Assembly: GCF_000715075.1 (NCBI RefSeq)
Contig: NC_134101.1
Coordinates: 121,276,616 to 121,340,615, forward strand
Source of the DNA: Nicotiana tabacum
Taxonomy: Eukaryota > Streptophyta > Magnoliopsida > Solanales > Solanaceae
Direction of reading: 5' to 3'
DNA length: 64,000 bases
Shown piece by piece: positions 10,386 through 19,890 of this stretch (within the stretch, counting starts at the first letter, position 1; every line of letters begins with the position of its first letter). A program made the translations under genes and the position numbers. Under the pieces are notes generated by a model. That model did no database searches, was not told the origin of the DNA, and worked only from the letters and a program-made list of their open reading frames with translations.

Positions 10386-12305
10386 GTAATCAAAGCTTAA
10401 CAAATAAGGTAAGAGATCAATTAAGTAGCAAATCAGGGAAGTTTGTGGAATCAATCACATATGTAAATCAGCAAGTCCTTCCCTTAATCAAGGGATAACC
10501 AAATTAACGGTAAAGCATGCTAGGTATTTAAGGAAAAGAATAAAATAAAGCTTGGGTATAGATTAGGTAATTAGGGGTATATGAACAAAAGTTTCAGTTA
10601 AGGAAACAATCAGTAAGAATCAGCAAAATACAAACAAGGCTAGGGAAAATCAATTAAGGCAAGTAATTCAATCAAATCGAGTAGAGAGGTAAGAATTGGA
10701 AGTTTAAGGGAAAGTGTTCAAATCAAACCAGAAAATAAGGAATTCAAAATAATCAAAGGTTTTATCAAAGAGAAAGTCATGAAAGAGTCAGCAAGTTTAG
10801 CATATAAAATAAGACAAAACATGAATAGTCAGGAATCGACAGATAACTTTAACAAAACAAAAAAGTCAAACGACACTAATTCAATAAGAAAGATACAGGT
10901 CTTGACATGAATAGTCAGGATGAATACAAGCATATAGAATCAATGAAAGGGTTGAACTAAGAAATTCAGTAGAAACATATTAGGACAAGAAAATCACGAG
11001 AAATCACAAGAACCCAAAGCAAGAACACAATCAGATGTACCAGTACTCAGAAACCAAATGAAGAACCCCAAAAAATTAGGGCTTTCAGTACAAGCGAGCT
11101 AAGGTTGTAGCAAACTTACAAAATCAGTCAAAAAATATGAGAAGCAGAAGATTAAACACAAAAATCATCAAACATTTTGTAAAAAGAAATTCTGAAAACC
11201 CTTGTTTAGGAAAAGATGAAAATCACTCGATTCTTGTAAAGAATTTCAAGGTTGTTGTAAAACTCACATGAAACAAGTCTAAATCCTCTTAGATCTGTAC
11301 AAATCTAAGAGGTTCAGAAAAAGAAATTAGGGTTTTGAAGACAACAATACATGGGTGAAGAAACGTGCTTAGAAAACCATAGATCGTAGTCAATATAGGA
11401 CGATCTTACTCAGAATCACACTGGAACGGCCTGAAACAGGCGAGAAAGGAACCATAGATGCAAGCCAACTAGCCCAAGTCCCTTGGGGACCCTGGAGATG
11501 GCAAAACTAATGTGAGGGAGACCATTGGAGGCCTGGGGTGGTGAGTGATCATCATAGACAGCCATGGACGAGGGCTAGTGAGGTTTGATTAGGGTTAGGT
11601 TTGAGAGTATTTTGAGAGCAGAGAGGGGTTTCAAGGCGGCGGGTAGTGTAGAATGATAGGGTTTGGGGGGGTCTTTTGGGTTTATTTTAGGAAGGGTCGT
11701 TTGTGGTCGTTGATATTTACGATCAACGACCGAGATTAAAGGGCATTGGGGCCGGATCGGGTCTTCAGGGTTTGGGCTAGGTAATTTAATTGGGGATTGG
11801 GCTGGTAATTAGGTTAAATTGGGGCTGAAATTGAAAATAAAATAGGCTAGATTTTAAATAGCCACTTTTAATACTATATAATTTATAAGAAATGATAAAT
11901 GATTTCTAAAAAAATATTTTCATGTAGTAAAATGATTTAAAATAGTTTTTTAATATTTTAAAATATAAAAGACCATTTTATGCATAAATAATGCAATTAT
12001 GCATTAGTAGGGATGTTATTGTAAATATGTGCAATTTAGCCTAAACATGTAAATATAATTACAAAAATGCACCAAAAATATTTAAACACTATTTTGGCAT
12101 AAATAAAAAATTTATATGACTAAATCACCACAAAAAATAATTTGAAAGATAATTATTGGAAATTTTATAAATAAATCAATTTGGAGCTTTTAAAAATTAT
12201 AGAAAAATTATAAAAATGCTTATTCATACTTATAACTGTATATGTGATATTTTGAAAGTATATATATGTATTAAAAAATATATGAGGAAAAATTGGGTAT
12301 CAACA

Positions 12306-12322
12306 GTTGCCCATCTTTACCC
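12306..12322 (-). promoter_or_regulatory. Polypurine tract of Ogre-2
   Basis: The minus strand reads GGGTAAAGATGGGCAAC directly before the LTR start TGTTGATACC. It is purine-rich but interrupted by a few pyrimidines. Its position abutting the 3' LTR is what identifies it as the plus-strand primer site. Confidence 0.6.
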
Positions 12323-12664
12323 GGGAAGGATGAAAGAGTATTCGGGTAAAGAAATGATGGTCAATTTTGACCGGACAGGATGTTTTGAAAGATAGAGGTC
12401 AGACTCTGGTCTTGAGTTATCTACATATCCCTGGTTTTATAAGAATCAGGCCATGTGTTGTTTTGGATTCATTGGCAGAATATACCAATGAAGTCATTGC
12501 AAGAACGGACACGGGATGCAAGAGCGACTTTGTTGAACAGTTAAGGTTTGAGATAGTTGAAGAAACCAGAGCAAGGTCGCTCCTACTAGGATAGCGGTTG
12601 CTTGCTGGTCACCTGCAGATGAAAAGATGCTGCCGACATGTATTTGTGCAAAAATTTAAACGAT

Positions 12665-12945
12665 GCAGATTCCCTTTGGACCATAAAGGTTGTCTTTGGA
12701 CAGTTAAAGATGACATCCTTGGACCATGACGTCTTGGGCCATGAATTGTTTAGTGAAAGATTCGCAGACCATGAAATGTTGTTCTTGGGCCATGCAGATG
12801 GTGCCTCCGAACCATGACGCCTTTGAATAATGATATGCAAATTTGAAGGATCCTGAGGCCATGGCATGGTGTCTTCCAGCTATAAGGATGATGTCTTTTA
12901 GACTATGATGCCTTTGGATAGATTGGCGATATTTCAGCCCATGAG
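12665..12945 (-). repeat. Degenerate GGCCATG/GACCATG short tandem repeats
   Basis: The plus strand shows irregular repeats built on (T/A)(G/A)G(A/G)CCATGA(C/A/T)G, for example near 12719, 12736, 12766, 12789, 12813 and 12857, often followed by CTTTGGA or CTTGGG. Spacing is about 17-30 bp. It looks like an old, eroded tandem array. Confidence 0.5.
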
Positions 12946-13086
12946 ATGCAATAATATGATGTTAAAAAGACAAAGCTTAGTCTTGTGAAATAAAGGGCAG
13001 TGCTTAGCCCGATAGAAAAGCAAATAGATAGTACTAGAAAAGAGCAATATTTATGTAAGGAGGGACAAAGCTTAGTCCCATGCAAA

Positions 13087-13695
13087 TGTGGAGACAGGGA
13101 ATAGCCTCATGCAGAAACGTAGTCAAGGATTAGCCTCATGAAAATACGGAGGCAAGGATTAGTCTCATGCAGATATGGAGGCAGGGATTAACATCATATA
13201 GATATGGAGGTAAGGATTAGCCTCATGCAAACAGGGAGGAAAGGATTAGACTCATGTAGGTAGGGAGGCAAGGATTAGCCTCATGCAAATGTGGAGGCAA
13301 GGATTAGCCTCATGCAAATGTGGAGGCATAGATTAGCCTCATATAGATAGGGAGGCAGGGATTCGCCTCATCCAGTTATGGAGGCAGGGATTAGCCTCAT
13401 GCAGATGTGCAGGCAAGGATTAGCCTCATGCAGATATGGAGGCAAGGATTAGCCTCATGCAAATATGGAGGCAGGGATTAGCCTCATGCAAATATGGGAG
13501 GCAAGGATTATCCTCATGCAAATATGGAGGCAAGAATTAGCCTCATGCAGATATGGAGGCAAGGATTAACCTCATGCAAATATGGAGGCAGGGATTAGCC
13601 TCATGCAAATATGGAGGCAGGGATTAGCCTCATGAAAATATGGAGGCAGGGATTAGCCTCATGCAAATATGGAGGCAGGGATTAACCTCATGCAG
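13087..13695. repeat. 29-bp minisatellite, about 21 copies
   Basis: The unit reads approximately ATGGAGGCAAGG plus ATTAGCCTCATGCAAAT (29 bp). Copies run head to tail with no unique spacers. The best-preserved copies are at 13410-13690; copies at the left edge (13087-13250) are more diverged. The unit contains the inverted pair GAGGC and GCCTC, so single strands could fold. It lies inside the Ogre-2 3' untranslated region. Confidence 0.95.
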
Positions 13696-14081
13696 AGAGC
13701 AAGTAGCAAATAAAAGTATTATATATCTTAGCTGGAGATATATTCAGTGTCTGATGTCCTGGTTGATAGCGAATTTGCTTTGTGTATACATATCTTCGAA
13801 TGCTATCATTACGTCAAATATACCTGCGTTCAAAGAAAAATTGTAAGTTTCGTGAGGGGGGTTGGTTCGTGCTTCTGTCTTGCTTTGCTCCGTTCTGGAA
13901 ACCTTTTCGAGTTCCCCTGGGTAACACATGACTGTTTACGGAAATAAAGTTTTTTTTCGAAAAATATGCAATTATTGATAAAAATAGAGTCATTTTAGAA
14001 ACATATTGATATATATCAAGTAATTTTAGATGAACTAGTGACTGTAACACATTTCAGAGATATTGCAGCTTCCTCATGTTA

Positions 14082-14292
14082 GAATTTTGAGGGTCCTCCT
14101 CAAAATTCTATCCCAGTTTGGTAGATGACCTTTTGATCGTTTGCAAATAATAGGCTTTACTGAACCTTCTTCGGAATTTTGAGAATCCTTCTCAAAATTC
14201 TACCCTAGTTTCTTAACCGATTTTTGACCGTCTAACATATGTTGGCGTCGGCTAGACTTGCTTCGGAATTTTGAGGGTCCTCCTCAAAACTC
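14082..14292. repeat. Three 92-bp repeats, each with a 10-bp stem hairpin
   Basis: Perfect or near-perfect inverted repeats GAATTTTGAG/CTCAAAATTC with a 7-nt loop sit at 14082-14108, 14174-14200 and 14266-14292, exactly 92 bp apart. The third has one stem mismatch (CTCAAAACTC). The sequence after each hairpin is more diverged than the hairpin itself. They lie just downstream of the integrase stop codon on the minus strand. Confidence 0.85.
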
Positions 14293-14407
14293 TGCCTCAG
14301 TTTCTGATCTTGGGGAGAAATGGATTTTTTTTTTTATGATATGATCTAACCCATATGACTGCCTACGTATCCCCTCTTAAACGGGAATTAGGTCGAGCAT
14401 AGTTCAA

Positions 14408-15658
14408 TTACATCAGATGAGGAAATGTAAATAATCTAAGCATATATCTCTTGATTGCATCTGAATTGATTGGTTTTGGCCAAATTTCTCCATCCATCTC
14501 TGCAAGTATGAGTGCTCCTCCTGTCAGCACCCTATGAACCATATAAGGACCTTGCCAGTTGGGAGAAAATTTCCCTTTGGCTTCATCTTGATGTGGGAAG
14601 GTCTTCTTTAGAACCAGCTATCCTGGTGCAAATTGCCTTGGTTTGACCCTTTTGTTGAAAGCTCTGGACATTCTATTCTGATAAAGTTGACAGTGACACA
14701 CTGCGTTCATCTTCTTTCCATCGATAAGGGATAATTGTTCATAGCGACTCCTTATCCACTCTACATCGCGGAGTTCAGCTTCCTGTATTATTCATAAAGA
14801 AGGAATCTCTACCTCGGCTGGGATGACAGCCTCGGTACCATAAACCAACATGTAGGGAGTTGCCCCGGTTGATGTGCGATTCGTAGTGCGGTATTCCAAT
14901 AAAGCAAAAGGTAGCTTCTCGTGCCATTATTTTTTGTTTTCTACCATCTTCCTTAGTATCTTCTTGATGTTTTTGTTGGCGGCTTCTACGGCTCCATTCA
15001 TCTGAGGTCTATAGGCTGTGGCATTCTTGTGCTTGATTTTGAAAATTTCATACATGGCTTTCATCAAATCACTATTGAGATTGGCGGCATTATCAGTAAC
15101 AATGGACTCGGGAACTCCAAATCAGCAAACAATACGATCTTTGACAAAATCTGCGACAACTTTCTTGGTTACAGCTTTGTAAGATGTAGCCTCTACCTAT
15201 TTTGTGAAGTAATTAATGGCTACCAGAATAAACCTGTGTCTGTTTGAAGCTGTAGGCTCAATCGGACCAATGACATCCATTCCCCATGCGGAGAATGGCC
15301 AAGGTGAGCTTGTTGCATTGAGCTCATTCGGCGACACTTTTATCATATCGGCATGTACCTGGCATTGGAAGCATTTGTGGACATACTGGATGCAATCTGT
15401 CTCCATGGTCATCCAAAAGTAACCGGCCCTAAGTATCTTCTTAGCCAAGACAAAACCATTCATGTGCGGACCACAGGTTCCGGCATGTACATCCTCAAGT
15501 AGTTTAGAAGCTTCCCTTGCGTCGACACATCTTAGTAACCCCGAATCAGGAGTTCTTCTATACAGATTTCCTCCACTGTGGAAGACGTGATTGGACAATC
15601 TCCGAAGTGTGTGTTTCTGAGTGTGGTTTGCATGCTCCGGATATTCTCGCTTTGACAA
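14408..15658 (-). pseudogene. Ogre-2 integrase
   Basis: Integrase joins the cDNA to host DNA. The zinc-binding HHCC region lies in the 15197-15658 segment (VHAGTCGPHMN, then HKCFQCQ). The first catalytic Asp follows in WGMDVIGPIEP, the second in VTDNAANLNS near 15090, and the Glu in NGAVEAANKNI near 14985, so the DD35E set is recognisable. A C-terminal domain with a conserved GKFSPNWQGPY block near 14560 runs to a stop at 14408-14410. A TAG at about 15194 and further stops and frame changes break it. The start given is the first Met of an open segment; the natural protein is cut out of Gag-Pol. Confidence 0.85.
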
Positions 15659-15823
15659 ATACTCCTTGATGTCATGGAACTAAGGCTTTACATCTGTTTC
15701 TTCTTCAACATGAGCATAATATGTCGACTGATTATGGATCTTCACCGGAATGGGATAAATATAATTCTTATCTGGATGTTGTATCATAGATGACAAGGTG
15801 GCCAATGCATCGGCAAACTCATT

Positions 15824-16105
15824 CTAAATTCTGAGTACATGTCGGAATTCTATCTTTGTGAACCTCTTTCTCAATTCCTGCACATGGTGCAGATATGGCA
15901 ATATCTTGGAATTTTTGGTAGCCCACTCTCCTTGTACCTGGTGTACAAGCAAATCTGAATCACCGATCACCAGCAGCTCTTGAATGTTCATGTCGATTGC
16001 CATATTGAGCCCTAGTATGCAGGCTTCATACTCTGCCATATTGTTGGTGCAAGAAAATCTGAGTTTAGCAGATATCAGATAATGTTGCCTTGTTTTTGAT
16101 ACCAA
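15824..16105 (-). pseudogene. Ogre-2 second (archaeal-type) RNase H
   Basis: The segment carries CTNNMAEYEACILGL (catalytic Glu context) and VIGDSDLLVHQVQGEW (catalytic Asp context). This is the pattern of the extra RNase H domain found between the native RNase H and integrase in Tat/Ogre elements. The first catalytic Asp, expected upstream near 16130-16160, lies in a broken frame. The domain would remove RNA from the RNA-DNA hybrid during reverse transcription. A frame break separates it from integrase. Confidence 0.75.
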
Positions 16106-16358
16106 AACTACTCAATGCCCACTCCTCTAAAATTTGCAGCTTCATCAAAGAACATCCTCCAATCGTTGTATGCTTCGGTAATGTCTTCTCCTATGAATGA
16201 TACTTTTTCATCAGGAAAATACATTTTCAAGGGTTCGTATTCTCCTGCCACCGGATTGCCAATGCTTGTCCTTTGACTGCCTTTTGAGTTACATAAACGA
16301 TGTCAAACTCACTCAATAGTACCTGCCACTTGGATAACTTCCCAATCGGCATGGGTTT

Positions 16359-16834
16359 CTAAAATATGTACTTCAGAGGGTCCATCCTAGATATGAGGTA
16401 TGTAGTGTAGGCATAGAAATAATGCCTCAATTTTTGAGCCGTCCAGGTCAAAGCACAACAAATGTGTTCCAGCAAAGAGTACCGCGCTTCATAAGGTATG
16501 AACTTCTTACTCAAGTAATATATGGCTTGCTCCTTCTTCCCTATCTCGTTATGTTGCCCCAGAACACACCTGAAGGCTCCGTCCAAGACATATAGATAGA
16601 GCAACAAAGGCTGTCCTGGTTCTAGGGGACAAGAACTGGTGGTGTGGACAGGTACTCCTTGATCTTGTCAAAAGCTTTCTGACAATCCTCGGTCCAACAT
16701 TTCTCGGCATCTTTCCTCAACATCTTGAAGATGGGTTCATATATGACTGTGGACTGTGCTATGAATCGGCTGATATAGTTGAGACGTCCTAGGAAGCTCA
16801 TAACGTCCTTTTTGCTCCTAGGTGGTGGTAACTT
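16359..16834 (-). pseudogene. Ogre-2 native RNase H / RT connection
   Basis: The segment 16359-16607 holds the Gypsy RNase H pattern LGQHNEIGKKEQAIYYLSKK followed by YSLLEHICCALTWTAQKLRHY. The stretch 16608-16834 carries the connection between RT thumb and RNase H, including the Gypsy 'tether' segment around 16650-16780, with stops. Together with the domain at 15824-16105 it makes the double-RNase-H arrangement of the Tat lineage. Confidence 0.75.
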
Positions 16835-17846
16835 CTAAATAGCCTTGACTTTAGACGGATCCAGCTCGATCCCTTGACGACTGACGATGAATCCCAGTAA
16901 CTTTCCTGCATGAACCCCGAATGCACACTTTGCGGGGTTCAGTTTTAAGTTGTACCTCCTTAACCTGTCAAAGAACTTTCTTAAGTCCGCTATGTGGTCT
17001 GCGGCTCTCTTGGATTTGATAATTACACTGTCCACATACACCTCTATTTCCTTGTGTATCATATCATGGAAGATAGTTGTCATAGCTCTCATGTAAGTAG
17101 CCCTAGCATTCTTTAGACCAAATGGCATCATCTTGTAGTAGTATACCCCTCAAGATGTGATAAAGGCTGTTTTATCCGCGTCTTCTTCGTCCATCCAGAT
17201 CAGGTGATAATCCGCGAAGCAATCTACAAAAGATTGGAGTTCATGCTTGGTGCAGTTATCAATCAGGATGAGTATGTTTGGCAGTGGAAAGTTGTCCTTG
17301 GGACTTGCTCTGTTTAAGTCTCGATAGTCAACACTTACTCTGACTTTCCCATCTTTCTTCAAAACTGGTATAATGTTGACTAACCAGGTTGGGTACTCAA
17401 GCACCCTGAGAACCTTGGCTTTGATATGCTTAGTAACCTCCTCCTTGATTTTCAAGCTCATGTCTGGTTTGAACTTTCTGAGTTTCTTTTTTACTGACGG
17501 ACACATGGGATTAGTAGGAAACTTGTGAGCCACTATGGATGCGCTCAAACCGGTCATGTCATCATATGACCATGTGAAAATGTCCTCATACTCTTTTAAG
17601 AAATGGATGTATTCTTCCTTCTCTGTTGGTGGCAAGTGAATGCTGATACGAGTCTCCTTGACGATCTCGGCGTCCCCCAAATTTACTGCTTCAGTTTCGT
17701 CCAGATTGGACTTAGGCTTATTCTCGAAGTTTTCAACTTCCCTAACAATTTCCTCGAGTATTTCATCTTCTGAATCACTATTCTCATATTGTGTTGCCTC
17801 GTTACATGTCACAGTCACCGGTTCATCAGGAAAAGTAACAATAACG
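16835..17846 (-). pseudogene. Ogre-2 reverse transcriptase
   Basis: RT copies element RNA into DNA. After an acidic linker come the palm motifs: VRVSVDYRDLNRASPKDNFPLP at about 17290-17350, FVDCFADYHLIWM at about 17190-17230, the substrate-binding MMPFGLKNARATYMRAM near 17100-17131, and the active-site region EVYVDSVIIKSK near 17010-17040. The active site reads Tyr-Val-Asp-Ser where the family has Tyr-Val-Asp-Asp, and the block before it has FVDC in place of the usual FVDG. A stop lies between 17131 and 17150. The 5' limit is set at the proposed intron acceptor. The altered YVDD plus the stop suggest a dead enzyme. Confidence 0.88.
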
Positions 17847-18040
17847 CTATAGAAAGAAAAAGTGTAAAAATAGTAATGAATAATAAAGAGCAAATGCATT
17901 TGATTAAAACTAAAAAACATCCCAGACAAGTATAGCTCGATGACTCGAGCATTTATTTTGAAACAAGTAACTATTAAAACAAAATTACTGGAAATCTTAA
18001 ATGCCTAGAATCGCTATAGAAGTTAAATCTGCCAAGCTAC
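17847..18040 (-). other. Probable Ogre intron between protease and RT (194 bp)
   Basis: On the minus strand a donor CCTGG/GTAGCT (GT at 18040-18039) and an acceptor TTTTCTTTCTATAG (AG at 17848-17847) bracket a T-rich stretch with stops in the protease frame. The exon phases fit: two bases before the donor and one after the acceptor complete a codon and keep the frame from the G-patch-like block into RT. An intron at this position is a known hallmark of Ogre elements. The exact donor choice is inferred. Confidence 0.65.
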
Positions 18041-18578
18041 CCAGGGACTCGGAGGGCTCGGGATGGTACGGTGGTCCAGTTCCTGAGAATAGCTCTCTTC
18101 TTTACGGTTTGACTAGTGAGGCCTTCTTCCTCCTCCTCCTCAATTATGGCACTGCAGTTTATGTCTTCATCCTCCAAGAACAGATTCTTCAACCCAACTA
18201 ATGCTTCCTCTTCTACAGTCCCCATATTGTATCAGCTTGGTGAAAAGCTTGATCTAAACGTGGAACTGGTTGCTCGAGAGGGTAATACGGTCCGCGCCAT
18301 AGAGGCGACCAATCATTATACTCTTGCCATGTGTACTGATATCCGAACCCAAAGGTAGTACCATGACCCTTCAGCCGTATTGATTTAGTGATACCCTGGA
18401 GATTCTTCCCCAGCCCTTTGCCGGGCTCATTCCTAGACCATGCCAATATGCTTTCTATTTTACTGCTTCACCATTTATCTTTCTCGACGGCATTGACACG
18501 TTTAATGTGATGATAGGTTTCCCCTCCTAGCCTTCTTCTATGTCCAATAGCCGGATGGTTTGACTGGTGTAAATGGGG
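18041..18578 (-). pseudogene. Ogre-2 G-patch-like block and acidic linker
   Basis: The open segment 18213-18446 contains NEPGKGLGKNLQGITKSIRL, a glycine-rich G-patch-like motif, and continues into WQEYNDWSPLWRGPYYP. The same block in Ogre-1 lies at 157-429. The downstream part (18041-18225) has a run of six Glu residues (IIEEEEEEGL) before the intron donor. The frame is broken near 18447-18578 from the protease. Confidence 0.65.
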
Positions 18579-19890
18579 TTACTCCCATCTCCGTGAATGA
18601 TCACCTCCTGATGATTCCATTCGAATTTCATGGTCTGATGTATGTGGAAGGCACAACTCTAGCGACATGGATCTATGGTCGTCCCAACAGAAGACTATAT
18701 GAGGCTGGTATGTCGAGCACCTAAAACTCGACGTCGAACCAAGTTGGCCCCATCTGCAAGCAAAGTTTGATTTCCTCGATTGTGGCCCTTTGAGACCCAT
18801 CGAAAGCTTTCACGTTCATTCTTCCTACCCATATTTCATGAAAACCTTTGTCCAACCTTTTTAGGGTGTCCAACGGACAAATATTGAGGCTTGAACCTCC
18901 GTCAACCAAGACCCTGGCAATGAATTTGTCTTTAAATTGCATTGTGATATGCAATGCTCGATTGTGATTCAACCCCTTGGGCGGTAGCTCATCTTCATGG
19001 AAGATGATCTTATGACTTTCTAGTACCTTCCCTACCATATTGGTCATCTCTCCTCTAGTAATTTTATTGGGTACATAAGCTTCGCTCAGCACTTTCATTA
19101 AAGTGTTCTTATGCGCCTCTGAATTTTGCAACAGTGATAGGATGGATATCTGAGCTGGGGTTTTGTTCAGATGGTCAATAACAGAATACTCCTTTGCTTG
19201 TACTTTCCTCCACAGGTCATCTGGCCCTATTTCAATGACAGGCTGCCTGGTAATGGCATCCTTACTTGGTCCTTCCAAATGTTCAGATGTATAGACTCTT
19301 CTAGTCCTAGTCATTCTTTGTGCAGCATCGGATTCCTCCATTTTTGCCTTTCCCTTTCGCCGAGCTTCGGCAACGTAATCCCAAGGTATTGCTTTTGAGT
19401 CGAAAGGAGGTGTGGTTGATACTGTTACTGTGAAAAGTGTGACCACTCTTACTTCAAATGGAGTTGGGGTGGCCGCAGGTGGAGCAACCTCTACCTCAAA
19501 TAGAACCAGTGTTGCTATCTCAACCTCGATTGGTGACTGAGTCTGTACCACAATAGGAGTAAGTGTGACTGCAACTTTAAAGTCATCGCCTTCTCGAATA
19601 ATCCTGATCGACCCCTCAAGGTCCCACTCTTCATTCATCTCTATTACATGTACCATGCCGGCTCTATGATCAGGGAGGGGGTTGTTGCGGACATTGGGTG
19701 CAGCTTCCTTTGCCTGTATGACCTTGTTGTCAATTAGCGTCTGGAGCTTATCCTTCAGTGTTCGACACTCATCAGTGGTGTGCCCCTTCATACTGGAATG
19801 GTACGCACAAGTTTTGTTTGGATTGACCCATTGGAATGGATCCTCTAATGCCACAGCAGGAATGGGGGTGACATAACTAGTGACTTTCAA
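18579..19890 (-). pseudogene. Ogre-2 zinc knuckle and aspartic protease
   Basis: The long open segment 18721-19890 starts after gag. It holds a Cys-His cluster (CAYHSSMKGHTTDEC, spacing C-x2-H-x5-H-x4-C) near 19770-19815, a Val/Thr/Pro-rich linker, and the protease active site VLVDGGSSLNICPL near 18870-18910. The protease C-terminal half continues in another frame after about 18721, so a frameshift has occurred. Ogre-1 has the same DGG active site. The cluster probably takes the place of the nucleocapsid zinc knuckle that binds the RNA genome. Confidence 0.82.

Larger units (their letters stand above)
12323..14407 (-). other. 3' untranslated region of Ogre-2
   Basis: This is about 2.1 kb between the integrase stop codon (14408-14410) and the polypurine tract. 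No coding region is convincing. It holds three repeat families, listed separately: degenerate GGCCATG repeats, a 29-bp minisatellite and 92-bp hairpin repeats. Ogre and other Tat elements are known for a hypervariable 3' untranslated region that can seed satellite DNA. Confidence 0.75.

Noticed and set aside
13087..13695. Regular 29-bp repeats that could suggest a CRISPR array
   Set aside because: The repeats are directly head to tail with no unique spacers, and the context is a plant retrotransposon.
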